This document shows positions 39,313-47,914 of a stretch of 64,000 nucleotides of DNA, one piece after another. The notes below the pieces were generated by a model. It worked only from the letters and a program-made list of their open reading frames with translations. It had not been told where the DNA came from and did no database searches. Within the stretch, counting starts at the first letter, position 1; every line of letters starts with the position of its first letter. This DNA is from JBOGCH01 sp051656645 (GTDB taxonomy: Bacteria; Bacteroidota; Bacteroidia; Bacteroidales; Marinifilaceae), in NCBI GenBank assembly GCA_051656645.1, contig JBOGCH010000005.1, positions 1 through 64,000 of the forward strand, written 5' to 3'. The position numbers and the translations under genes are program-made.

Positions 39313-40599
39313 TTATTCTTTTATTATATTTATTAAACGTTTTGCGATAGCTTTTATGACAGGGACTACTACGGTGTTCCCAAGTAAATCGTACCCCTCT
39401 TTCTCTGTAACGTTAAATGAGTAAGACTCAGGGTAGCCAAATAAGCGTAGGCCTTCTCTTAATGATAACTTTCGCAAGTTGCCATTATCTTCCACATATA
39501 TTTTTTGCATATCCATGGCAACTAATGTCGGAGCGATGTCGTTTGGATCAAGAATCTTATTTATTTCGAAACTTAATTTTCCTGCAACAATATTGTAGCC
39601 TTTCTCTTTCGTTATATCATATTCCCTATAAGAAGATATGCCTCTTTCCGTTGTTTTTCTTACTAATTTTTTAGGATATTCGTATTTTAAATATCCTTTA
39701 TCTACCATGTCTTGCAAGAAATAATTCAAATTGTCATTGTTATAGAATGTCTGTATCTGTTTAAAAGTTAATGGCATTCCGTCCATCCAATCTATACCAT
39801 GCTCTAAGGCCCATTTCTTTTTTCGTCTTTCTTTCATTAACTGATTAAGGAAATCTTTTTGTTCTTTTAAGAGTGGGCCTTTCAATTCTATATCCCAACT
39901 ATGAATATTTGAGTCACCACCTCTCTTGTCTTTTATAGATTTACCATAAAGTTCTTTAATATCATATATGCTTAGTAATTGTCGGATAAAAATAGTATCG
40001 CTTGTGGGTAATCCGCTTTCTAATATGTCTTTTACTAGGCTACGGACAATCGGGAAATTATTTAGTGATACAGATTTGTTAAGAGTTCCAACAATATATA
40101 TACGTTTTCTTTCTTGAGGGATACCAAATTCTTTAGAATTTAATATCTTATACGAAACTTTATAACCTATTCTCTCAAGATGAGCAATTATCGTAGCTAA
40201 AGTATTTCCTTTTTCATGATTTACTAATCCCTCAACATTTTCCAAAATAAATCCTTTGGGTTTTTTTGCTTTTAATATACGCTCCACCTCAAAAAACAAT
40301 GTTCCTCTTGTATCGCTAAACCCTAATCTTTTACCAGCTGAAGAAAAAGCTTGACAAGGAAAACCAGCGCAAAGAATATCAAAATCAGGAATATCATCTT
40401 CAGATATCGTAGTAATATCACCATATACAATTTCGTCTGGATAATTTTGATTTAAGACTCGTATTGCGTGTTTTTTTATTTCTGAAGTAAATACACATTC
40501 TGACTTGTATCCAGCCTCAATTGCTGCAAGTTCTAACCCACATCGTATTCCTCCAATCCCAGCAAATAAATCTATGAACCTAATTATATTATTTTCCAT
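39313..40599 (-). CDS. DNA (cytosine-5) methyltransferase of the R-M pair
   Basis: 428 residues from ATG 40599 (MENNIIRFIDLFAGIGGIRC), preferred to a TTG at 40644. Motif I FAGIGG (about 11-16), motif IV GFPCQAFSSAGKR with the catalytic Cys (about 79), motif VI ILENVEGL (about 118), motif VIII-like QERKRIYIVG, motif X GYDLLGNTVVVPV near the end. It methylates cytosine in the recognition site and protects the chromosome and phage DNA. It is transcribed before the nuclease, from the promoter at 40642-40649. Confidence 0.92.
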   Translation of the reverse strand: MENNIIRFIDLFAGIGGIRCGLELAAIEAGYKSECVFTSEIKKHAIRVLNQNYPDEIVYGDITTISEDDIPDFDILCAGFPCQAFSSAGKRLGFSDTRGTLFFEVERILKAKKPKGFILENVEGLVNHEKGNTLATIIAHLERIGYKVSYKILNSKEFGIPQERKRIYIVGTLNKSVSLNNFPIVRSLVKDILESGLPTSDTIFIRQLLSIYDIKELYGKSIKDKRGGDSNIHSWDIELKGPLLKEQKDFLNQLMKERRKKKWALEHGIDWMDGMPLTFKQIQTFYNNDNLNYFLQDMVDKGYLKYEYPKKLVRKTTERGISSYREYDITKEKGYNIVAGKLSFEINKILDPNDIAPTLVAMDMQKIYVEDNGNLRKLSLREGLRLFGYPESYSFNVTEKEGYDLLGNTVVVPVIKAIAKRLINIIKE

Positions 40600-40636
40600 T
40601 ATAGTAATCAGAATATTATATTTTTTTAAAATAAAT

Positions 40637-40716
40637 CTTTGCAAAGATAGAAATAAATGCTAACACTTTATAGTGAGAGCAAAGCAATATTGCATCATAA
40701 TGTGTTAGTATTTATT
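40637..40716 (-). promoter_or_regulatory. Promoter of the R-M pair with a large inverted repeat
   Basis: Minus-strand -7 element TATCTTTG (40649-40642) inside a 12-bp palindrome TCTTTGCAAAGA (40637-40648). Upstream lies an inverted repeat with 15-nt arms, AATAAATGCTAACAC (40652-40666) and GTGTTAGTATTTATT (40702-40716), 14 of 15 matching, with GCAATATTGC (40684-40693) at the centre. No TTTG at -33. The left arm covers the spacer, so the repeat could hold a regulator of the pair. Confidence 0.5.
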
Positions 40717-40880
40717 CCGATTCTCATTCTACAGATGCAAACAATCTTTAATACGGGATAATTGTTAATCACATTTACATAGGTCATAGACAATCTTTAT
40801 ACATCATTTAGCTTTTATATTACTGAGTTAAAATACTATGGGGCTATAACAACGATAAACGTATTGAGATAGAGTTCTTT

Positions 40881-42026
40881 TTATTCTAACCTTGGAATTA
40901 ACTTCACAGCCGCCTGTTTATTCTTATCAATCACCTTCGCATATATCTGTGTCGTGGATAAAAAGCGATGTCCTAGTAATTTAGACACAGTATATATATC
41001 AGTACCTAAATCAAGCATCATAGTTGCAAAAGTATGCCTTCCGCAATGGAATGTCAATTCTTTATGAATACCGGCTTTTGCCGCCCATAGTTTTATGGCC
41101 GTATTGGTTACAGAAGGGGAATGGATGTCGGTAAAGATTTGATCCTTCTGTTTACCACGTTCTCCCATATAATATTCAGCTTCCGGGCTAATGTCAAGAT
41201 ATTCCTGACCACCGGTCTTTTTCTGCTTGAAGATAATACGAGTATATTCACCTTGTTTAACCACCTCGCCCCACGTCATTTTAAGTATGTCACTTCGGCG
41301 TAATCCTGTAAGACATGAAAAGAGAAAAGCACGTTTAATACCGGGATAAGGGCATTCTGTTTGTGCTAATGTCTTTAATTCCTCAATAGTGAGATACATC
41401 CTTGTTCCTTCCTCTGGTTGGAAGCTCTCAATACCACGTATAGGATTATGTGCAATGATACGATCATCGAAAGCCTGATTCATACAAGCTTTTAATTTAT
41501 TAAAGTAACTTACTCTCGAGTTCCTTGAGAGAGGCTTATCATTTAAACATTTTCGGTAATTACTTCCCCAGCATTTAGCATCTCGCTCCAAATAGTTTTT
41601 AAAACCTTCAATCCAAACCGGGGTGATATCCGCGAATGTGATATTCTTGTTTTTACAGTAAATCTCTAAGTGCTTTAAACAGGAATACCAGTTCCCCCAA
41701 TTGCCGTTGCTCTTGCCTGTCTCCGGACCTCTACGTTTTTCACACAATGCTTTGTAGTAATCAAAAAACTTTGTGTCCTCTTTGTATGCTGTCTTAAAGC
41801 CAAATTCTCCATTTTGTAAATCAACTATCCGTTTAGCCTTAATGGCTTCTGCAAGCTGTAGCTTACGCTTATTTGCCTCCTTGTCTTCACGCTTCTTCTC
41901 TGGTATAAGATATAGTTTTAGATACTCATATTCTCTTTTACCATTTATGTATATATCAAGATACACAGTTTTGTTTCCCGATGGGAGAGTTCTTGTCCTA
42001 ACTCTAATTGGTTCTTTTGATGCCAT
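40881..42026 (-). CDS. int: Tyrosine-recombinase integrase
   Basis: 381 residues. N-terminal Arm-binding part (about 1-100), SAM-like core-binding part (about 105-215) and catalytic part with Arg in CLTGLRRSD (about 241), Lys in KKTGG (about 268), HCGRH (about 325-329), GHR (about 350) and Tyr in QIYAKV (about 360). This is the Bacteroidota phage/ICE integrase class. The start ATG 42026 is toward host mnmE, so the phage end lies between 42027 and 42227. Complete. Confidence 0.95.
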   Translation of the reverse strand: MASKEPIRVRTRTLPSGNKTVYLDIYINGKREYEYLKLYLIPEKKREDKEANKRKLQLAEAIKAKRIVDLQNGEFGFKTAYKEDTKFFDYYKALCEKRRGPETGKSNGNWGNWYSCLKHLEIYCKNKNITFADITPVWIEGFKNYLERDAKCWGSNYRKCLNDKPLSRNSRVSYFNKLKACMNQAFDDRIIAHNPIRGIESFQPEEGTRMYLTIEELKTLAQTECPYPGIKRAFLFSCLTGLRRSDILKMTWGEVVKQGEYTRIIFKQKKTGGQEYLDISPEAEYYMGERGKQKDQIFTDIHSPSVTNTAIKLWAAKAGIHKELTFHCGRHTFATMMLDLGTDIYTVSKLLGHRFLSTTQIYAKVIDKNKQAAVKLIPRLE

Positions 42027-42091
42027 ATCTTGTTGTTTTTATGTTTTTGTTGCTTTTGTTGCTTTTAAAATGTCGAGCAACAAAATAACAA

Positions 42092-42099
42092 CAAATATA
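42092..42099 (-). promoter_or_regulatory. -7 element of the integrase promoter
   Basis: Minus-strand TATATTTG. A TTTG lies 24 nt upstream, wider than usual. Between it and the int start are AGCAACAAA direct repeats (42051-42090 region, minus strand) of the kind used as integrase arm sites. Confidence 0.55.
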
Positions 42100-42131
42100 C
42101 GACAATTACGCAATAAGGTTAGACAAAAGTA

Positions 42132-42175
42132 AAAACACCAACAAATACGTAAACCCTTGTATTTGTTGGTGTTTT
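42132..42175. terminator. Terminator between integrase and mnmE, close to the prophage-host border
   Basis: A perfect 17-bp stem (AAAACACCAACAAATAC / GTATTTGTTGGTGTTTT) with a 10-nt loop. U-rich on either strand. In minus-strand reading it ends mnmE (stop at 42228). The border between host and phage is probably on the int side of it, but the crossover site cannot be fixed because the other end is not in the window. Confidence 0.8.
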
Positions 42176-42227
42176 CATGCTTATTTCTGTTGTGGGACTG
42201 TTTTTCGCAATCCCTTATTTTACTGCC

Positions 42228-43637
42228 TTACTTTCCGATACAAAAATTCTTAAACACATTGCCAAGTACTTCATCTGTACTTATGTCGCCTGTAATTTCT
42301 CCAAGATAATGCAGGCATTCGCGAATGTCTTGAGAAACAAATTCTCCACTGATATGGGAGTTGAGGCCGGCGATGACGCGTTCGATAGCGGTACGGGCGT
42401 GGGAGAGGGCTTCGTAGTGACGGATGTTGCTAACGATGACGTCGCTGCTGTTAAGGGCATCGAGGTTAACGGTGGCAATGAGTTCGTTGATTAGTTGGTC
42501 CATGTTGTGCGATTGTCTTGCAGATATTGGAATTATTGGTTCGTTTTGAGTGAAAGCTTTAAGTTGTGCAAGGGTGTCTTCCAAGTGTTCCATTTGATCG
42601 GTTTTGTTTACTACAATAACGAGACGGGCATTGGAAAGCATATGTGCTTTTACTTGATTGTAATAGGCAATGAATTGCTCAATACCATCGCGTAAGTCGG
42701 TAAGTAACATTACTATGTTTGCTTTTCCAATTGTAGCAAAGGTGCGTTCAATCCCTATATTTTCAACTGTGTCCTCGGTGTGGCGTATTCCTGCCGTGTC
42801 GATAAAACGGAAGGTAATACCCTCAATGTTTATAGTGTCTTCAATAACGTCTCGTGTGGTGCCAGCAATGTCGGATACAATGGCTTTTTCTTCGTTTAGA
42901 AGAGCATTGAGTAGGGTGCTTTTCCCTACGTTGGTGTTACCGACAAGTGCAACAGGAACGCCATTTTTAATAACATTTCCAAGTGTAAATGAGTTGCATA
43001 GGCGAGCTAGTAATTGCTCAATGGTCATTGCTATGCGTGTTAGTTCACTGCGATCTGCAAATTCTACATCCTCCTCTGAGAAGTCTAATTCCAATTCAAG
43101 TAATGTAGTAAGGTGCAGCAGCTGCCCGCGAAGAGAGATGAGTTCCGTTGAGAAGCCACCTTTCATTTGGTTTAATGCCATGCGGTGGGAAGCTGCCGAT
43201 GAGGAGCTGATAAGATCGGCTACGGCCTCGGCTTGGGATAAATCCATCTTACCATTCAAAAATGCACGTTTACTAAATTCACCGGGAGCGGCAATGTGTG
43301 CTCCAGTATCAACAAGTAGTTGAAGTAATTGTTGTTGAATGTATACGGATCCGTGACATGCAATTTCAATTCCATCTTCGCCTGTAAATGAGTGGGGTGC
43401 GCGGAATACAGTAACTAGTACTTCGTCTAGAAGTGCATTGTTTCTTACAATAGAACCGAATAATACGGTGTTTCCTTTTGCTTGTGTCAATGTTTTGTTT
43501 GACGGCGAACGGAATATTTTGTCTACAAGTTCAATAGATCCTTGTCCGGAAACTCGGATAACCGCTATAGCTCCCATTCCCGGAGCTGTTGATATTGCGC
43601 ATATAATTTTATTATCAGTCATGGATTGTTTACTCAT
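42228..43637 (-). CDS. mnmE: tRNA modification GTPase MnmE
   Basis: 469 residues from ATG 43637 (MSKQSMTDNKIICAISTAPG); ATG 43622 is also possible. N-terminal folate-binding domain (about 10-125), helical domain, and GTPase domain with P-loop GNTNVGKST (about 227-235), G3 DTAG in FIDTAGIRH (about 276) and G4 NKTD (about 340). Ends in the conserved FCIGK, so the gene is intact despite the neighbouring prophage. With MnmG it makes the cmnm5 group at U34 of tRNA. A perfect -7 element (43654-43661) just upstream rules out a TTG start at 43664. Confidence 0.97.
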   Translation of the reverse strand: MSKQSMTDNKIICAISTAPGMGAIAVIRVSGQGSIELVDKIFRSPSNKTLTQAKGNTVLFGSIVRNNALLDEVLVTVFRAPHSFTGEDGIEIACHGSVYIQQQLLQLLVDTGAHIAAPGEFSKRAFLNGKMDLSQAEAVADLISSSSAASHRMALNQMKGGFSTELISLRGQLLHLTTLLELELDFSEEDVEFADRSELTRIAMTIEQLLARLCNSFTLGNVIKNGVPVALVGNTNVGKSTLLNALLNEEKAIVSDIAGTTRDVIEDTINIEGITFRFIDTAGIRHTEDTVENIGIERTFATIGKANIVMLLTDLRDGIEQFIAYYNQVKAHMLSNARLVIVVNKTDQMEHLEDTLAQLKAFTQNEPIIPISARQSHNMDQLINELIATVNLDALNSSDVIVSNIRHYEALSHARTAIERVIAGLNSHISGEFVSQDIRECLHYLGEITGDISTDEVLGNVFKNFCIGK

Positions 43638-43653
43638 TAAATGAAATATGTAA

Positions 43654-43661
43654 CAAAGGTA
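43654..43661 (-). promoter_or_regulatory. -7 element of the mnmE promoter
   Basis: Minus-strand TACCTTTG, perfect match to TAnnTTTG, 17 nt before ATG 43637. No TTTG at the -33 position. Confidence 0.6.
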
Positions 43662-43835
43662 CAACGTTCCTTGCTCATTTCTTACTATCTGTTCAAAAAT
43701 ATGCGTAGCATGTTATGTAGTTATACAAAAATTAAGGAAGAGATATAAAGATTAATGTAGGTTAAAAGCTCTGAGAAGGTATATATTTTTCTTGATAATA
43801 ACGTATTAGAAGTTGAATATTGTAAACAATAAGTT

Positions 43836-46052
43836 ATGGTAAGGAAAATAACAGTAATGCTTTTAATGTTGCTACTCCCGTTTGGTATGTTTGCTGAGCG
43901 AAAAAAGGTTGGGGTTGTGTTGAGTGGGGGGGGCGCACTTGGCGTTGCGCATATAGGTGTTTTGAAAGTGCTTGAGGAAGCCGGTATTCCTATTGATTAT
44001 ATTGCGGGTACAAGTATGGGATCGTTAGTTGGGGCATTGTATGCTATTGGGTATGATGCAAAAACGTTGGATAGCCTTGTGCGTATTCAAAATTGGCGTT
44101 TTTTACTTAGTGATAAACAGTATCAGTCCGATAAACCGTTTTATGAGAAGGAGTATGGTTCAAAATATTTATTTTCTCTTCCTATAAAGAATAAAAAGAT
44201 AGAATTGCCTGGCGGTTTATTGGGTGGACAGAACATTTATAATCTTTTTATGGAATTAACCATTGGTTATCATGATTCTATCTCCTTCTTTACACTGCCA
44301 ATACCGTTTAATTGCGTTGCTACAAATATATTAACCGGCGAACCATATGTAATGAAAAGTGGTGTACTGCCAATTGCAATGCGTTCCAGTATGTCTATTC
44401 CGGGAGTTTTCTCGCCTATGCATCTTGACTCGATGGTTTTGGTTGATGGAGGTGTGGCTAATAATTTTCCTGTAAATGTTTGTACAGATATGGGTGCCGA
44501 TATCCTAATTGGTGTAGACTTGAATACGGGTTATGAAACTGCAGAGGATTTGACAAGTGCCAAAGCTGTTTTGGACCAGATGATAGATTTATTGGGCAAT
44601 ACGGAATATGTAAAGAATAAAAATTATTTATTGGAAAATCCGGATAAATGTTTGTATTTAAATCCTAATTTACAAGGTTATACGATAGCTTCATTTACTC
44701 AGCCAGCAATAGATAGTATGATACTCATGGGAGAGCGAGTTGCTAGGGCCAATTGGGATAAAATTATAGCTTTGAAAGAAGCAGCCGGAGTTCCCGCAAC
44801 GGTGGATGCGTCACCTCATTTACAGAATAAATATTTGGATCACAAGTCAATTTTCATAGAGGATATTAAAATTAGCGGTGTTCCGGTAGAGGAGGAATCC
44901 TATATTAGGCAAATACTACGACTCAAAGAGTATGAACATACTTCATACCAGGATATTAATCAAGGAATTACTTATTTATATGGGACCGGTATTTATCAAA
45001 AGATAGATTATTCATGCATTCCTACTGCTGGATCGGATAGATATAATTTGATTATAAAACTAACGCCTAAGAAATTAAATTCGCTTAACCTAGGTTTCCG
45101 TTTCGATACGGAAACAATGGCATCCATTTTAGTTAACACCACACTAGGTGGTGGTTTCTTAAAGGAGTCGAAAGTATCTTTGTCTGTACGTTTAAGCAAG
45201 AATCCTTATGTTGTGGCACAGTATAATTTTGGGAATGAATTACTTCATGGTTTTGGAATAAAGTATAAGTTTCAATATAATGATTTGGACTGGTCTCACA
45301 AAGGACGTAAGGTAAGTAATGTTACGTTTTTCTATGATATGGGCGAACTTAGCTTTACCACTTTTTATAGACAGAATTTAAAGTTTAAACTTGGCTTCGA
45401 ATTCGAATACTTTAAGTTTGGGACAATGCTATATGCTGAAGGATATACACAACAAGGTGCTAAGTCCCGGGGGTATGCAAATTATACGGCCGAATTACAA
45501 TATGAATCCATTAACCTAGCCTATTTCCCAACTAAAGGGGTAAATCTGTTGGCACGTTATAAAGTGTTTACAACAAACATGCTTAATAATGAGGGGTATA
45601 CACCATTTCAGTCTATCTACTTCCAAGGTTATGCACCGTTAAAAATAGCACATCGATTTTACGCAATCCCTGCCGTTTACTCACGAGTTTTAATTGGAAA
45701 ACATATCCCATTTCAGTATTTAAATTGTATGGGGGGACAAACGCCAGGGCAGTATATGAATCAGCAAATACCATTTATGGGATTACACGATTTGGAACTG
45801 TTTGATAATTCATTGTTAATGTTTCAGGCAAAGTTACGTTATCGGATTGGATATAATAACTATATCACATTAACGGGGAATTATGCTAAACAGCACGATT
45901 ATTTTAAACAAATATTTAAAGGGAATGATATTTGGGGTGGTGGTATAACGGCATCTCATAATAGTTTAGTGGGCCCAATAGAGTTAACTTTTAATATGTC
46001 CAACTGGGATACAAAATTTGGTGTATTCTTCAGTGCAGGATATTATTTCTAA
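43836..46052 (+). CDS. Patatin-like phospholipase fused to an outer-membrane beta-barrel (PlpD-like)
   Basis: 738 residues. Signal peptide 1-20 (MLLLPFGMFAERKK border). Patatin domain: oxyanion loop SGGGALG (about 30-36), nucleophile Ser in GTSMGSL (about 60), and Asp in VDGGVANNFPV (about 204). A POTRA-like segment follows (SIFIEDIKISGVPVEEESYI, about 335-410), then a 16-strand barrel-like region to the end, closing with FSAGYYF as for outer-membrane proteins. The enzyme would hydrolyse lipids at the cell surface or be secreted. Full length. It is divergent from mnmE with a 172-nt gap. Confidence 0.92.
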   Translation: MVRKITVMLLMLLLPFGMFAERKKVGVVLSGGGALGVAHIGVLKVLEEAGIPIDYIAGTSMGSLVGALYAIGYDAKTLDSLVRIQNWRFLLSDKQYQSDKPFYEKEYGSKYLFSLPIKNKKIELPGGLLGGQNIYNLFMELTIGYHDSISFFTLPIPFNCVATNILTGEPYVMKSGVLPIAMRSSMSIPGVFSPMHLDSMVLVDGGVANNFPVNVCTDMGADILIGVDLNTGYETAEDLTSAKAVLDQMIDLLGNTEYVKNKNYLLENPDKCLYLNPNLQGYTIASFTQPAIDSMILMGERVARANWDKIIALKEAAGVPATVDASPHLQNKYLDHKSIFIEDIKISGVPVEEESYIRQILRLKEYEHTSYQDINQGITYLYGTGIYQKIDYSCIPTAGSDRYNLIIKLTPKKLNSLNLGFRFDTETMASILVNTTLGGGFLKESKVSLSVRLSKNPYVVAQYNFGNELLHGFGIKYKFQYNDLDWSHKGRKVSNVTFFYDMGELSFTTFYRQNLKFKLGFEFEYFKFGTMLYAEGYTQQGAKSRGYANYTAELQYESINLAYFPTKGVNLLARYKVFTTNMLNNEGYTPFQSIYFQGYAPLKIAHRFYAIPAVYSRVLIGKHIPFQYLNCMGGQTPGQYMNQQIPFMGLHDLELFDNSLLMFQAKLRYRIGYNNYITLTGNYAKQHDYFKQIFKGNDIWGGGITASHNSLVGPIELTFNMSNWDTKFGVFFSAGYYF

Positions 46053-46071
46053 AACATGATAGCATAGATAT

Positions 46072-47505
46072 ATGATAACACTAATTTATACCTTATTTCT
46101 CATAGGTTATTTAGCTATAGCGCTTGAGCATACAATAAGAATAAACAAAGCAGCAACAGCACTTATTTTAGGTGTTGTAATATGGACTATATACATTACT
46201 GGTGCAACTTGGTTAGTACCAATTTTAAGTAAAGAGGAGTTTGAATTTTTTCTTTCAACCAATCCAACATATGCGGCAAAAGCCATACATGAGCAATGTA
46301 TTGGTTTTATTGCTAATGCGCAATTAGTTGAGCAGCTTGGAGAAATATGCTCAACGCTATTCTTTTTGATTGGCGCGATGACCATTGTGGAGATTGTGGA
46401 TTTGCATGGTGGTTTTGACTTTATAACGAACCGCATACGCACGCAGAACAAGCACAAATTATTATGGATTATTGTATTGGTAAGTTTTTTTATGTCGGCA
46501 GTACTGGATAACATGACAACCGCCATCGTTATGATTATGCTTGTTAGACGCTTAATTATTATCCAAAAAGAACGCTGGATCTTTGCAGGTGCTATTATCA
46601 TTGCTGCCAATAGCGGTGGTGCATGGTCGCCAATTGGGGATATCACAACCATTATGTTATGGATGTCCGGAAACATAAATGCGCAAGCATTTATTCCTAA
46701 TCTTATTCTGCCAAGTATAGTATCGGTTATTGTGCCTACTATTATTGCCAATAGAATGTTGCATGGTGTAATTAGTGAACATGCACGAATTACTGGTGAA
46801 GGCGAACAACATGATATAGAATATGCCGTCACACGCGGCGAACGGGTATCTATACTTGTATTAGGGGTGGGTGGTTTATTGTTTACGCCAATATTTAAAA
46901 CATTCACTCATTTGCCTCCATATATGGGTATTTTATTGGCATTGGGAATAATATGGTTTTATACAGAAATTCTATATCGTAAAAAACGGCCAACACCTGA
47001 TGCTGTAAAAATGCGAGTTCCCGATGTACTTAAGCACGTAGATATGCCAACTATTCTATTCTTCCTAGGAATATTATTGGCCGTTGCTGGATTACAATGT
47101 ACTGGTATATTGAATGACATGGCTAACGTGTTAAATAAAACGTTCCATAACGTTTATATTATAGACCTTGTGATAGGTGCTATTTCCTCTATTGTTGATA
47201 ACGTTCCGCTAGTTGCAGGAGCAATAGGGATGTATCCGCTTGTCGACCCGGAAACGCTATCTACAATGAGCGATCCGGCTTTTATGAGTCACTTTGTTGA
47301 GGATGGAACATTCTGGGAATTCTTGGCCTATTGTTCGGGCGTTGGCGGTAGTTTATTAATTATCGGTTCGGCAGCTGGAGTTGTTGTGATGGGCATTGAG
47401 AAAATTAATTTTATGTGGTACATGAAACACTTTTCATTACTAGCATTATTGGGATATTTGGCAGGGGCTGGAGTGTACATCGGGCAACAGGCAATCTTCC
47501 ACTAA
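46072..47505 (+). CDS. nhaD: Na+/H+ antiporter, NhaD family
   Basis: 477 residues, about 12 membrane helices. NhaD landmarks: the first loop with HEQCIGFIANAQLVEQLGEI, GAMTIVEIVDLHGGFDFITN, then SFFMSAVLDNMTTAIVMIML and GGAWSPIGDITTIMLW, whose Asp, Thr and Pro residues line the ion path. The second half has SSIVDNVPLVAGAIGMYPL and GTFWEFLAYCSGVGGSLLII. It exchanges sodium for protons at the inner membrane. Starts 20 nt after the phospholipase gene. Confidence 0.93.
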   Translation: MITLIYTLFLIGYLAIALEHTIRINKAATALILGVVIWTIYITGATWLVPILSKEEFEFFLSTNPTYAAKAIHEQCIGFIANAQLVEQLGEICSTLFFLIGAMTIVEIVDLHGGFDFITNRIRTQNKHKLLWIIVLVSFFMSAVLDNMTTAIVMIMLVRRLIIIQKERWIFAGAIIIAANSGGAWSPIGDITTIMLWMSGNINAQAFIPNLILPSIVSVIVPTIIANRMLHGVISEHARITGEGEQHDIEYAVTRGERVSILVLGVGGLLFTPIFKTFTHLPPYMGILLALGIIWFYTEILYRKKRPTPDAVKMRVPDVLKHVDMPTILFFLGILLAVAGLQCTGILNDMANVLNKTFHNVYIIDLVIGAISSIVDNVPLVAGAIGMYPLVDPETLSTMSDPAFMSHFVEDGTFWEFLAYCSGVGGSLLIIGSAAGVVVMGIEKINFMWYMKHFSLLALLGYLAGAGVYIGQQAIFH

Positions 47506-47537
47506 AAATAGGTAAGTAAATCTCAGTTATAATCATT

Positions 47538-47581
47538 AAACGAGGTATTCTGTAAGTTACATCTTACGGAATACCTCGTTT
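47538..47581. terminator. Terminator after nhaD
   Basis: A long hairpin: AAACGAGGTATTC and TGTAAG pair with CTTAC and GAATACCTCGTTT with one bulge, loop of about 6. Ends with TTTGTTTATTT on the plus strand. It ends the phospholipase-nhaD transcript. Confidence 0.85.
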
Positions 47582-47914
47582 GTTTATTTCTCACGAGAAG
47601 TAAGATATATGAACATATTGTTATTCGGAAATGCACATATAGGCTGTGATAAGAGGAGATAGTTTATCGATATATTACTATGGGATAATGGATAGGTTTC
47701 TATTTGGATATATGTGCTAATGCTTTATAATAGTACTTATACTTTACATTCGTATTCTAACTACAATGATGCCATATGTATGTCATTTTGCAACAATATA
47801 TGTAACAATTCAAGATGGAAATATTTTATTATTTGAATAAATTTGTATTGTTAATTTTAATTAATTATTTTGCATTGTTTAATAAAATATTGTGAATTTA
47901 ACAAATACAATCAT
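47582..47914 (+). promoter_or_regulatory. Upstream region of the export operon
   Basis: AT-rich gene-free stretch of 333 nt. It holds a perfect plus-strand -7 element TAAATTTG (47838-47845), 70 nt before the TolC-like gene; no TTTG at -33, so activation by another factor is possible. No other feature seen. Confidence 0.45.

Noticed and set aside
42670..43323. Plus-strand 217-codon frame opposite mnmE
   Set aside because: Mirror of a conserved GTPase; no start signal and no recognisable protein.
46107..46907. Long minus-strand frame opposite nhaD
   Set aside because: It is antisense to a well recognised membrane protein gene; its composition is that of a shadow frame.
47870..47914. TTG start for the TolC-like gene
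   Set aside because: It would add 15 residues in front of a normal signal peptide; ATG 47915 is preferred. The same argument was used at 20058, 26196, 28412, 32002, 35203, 40599, 62743 and 62871.
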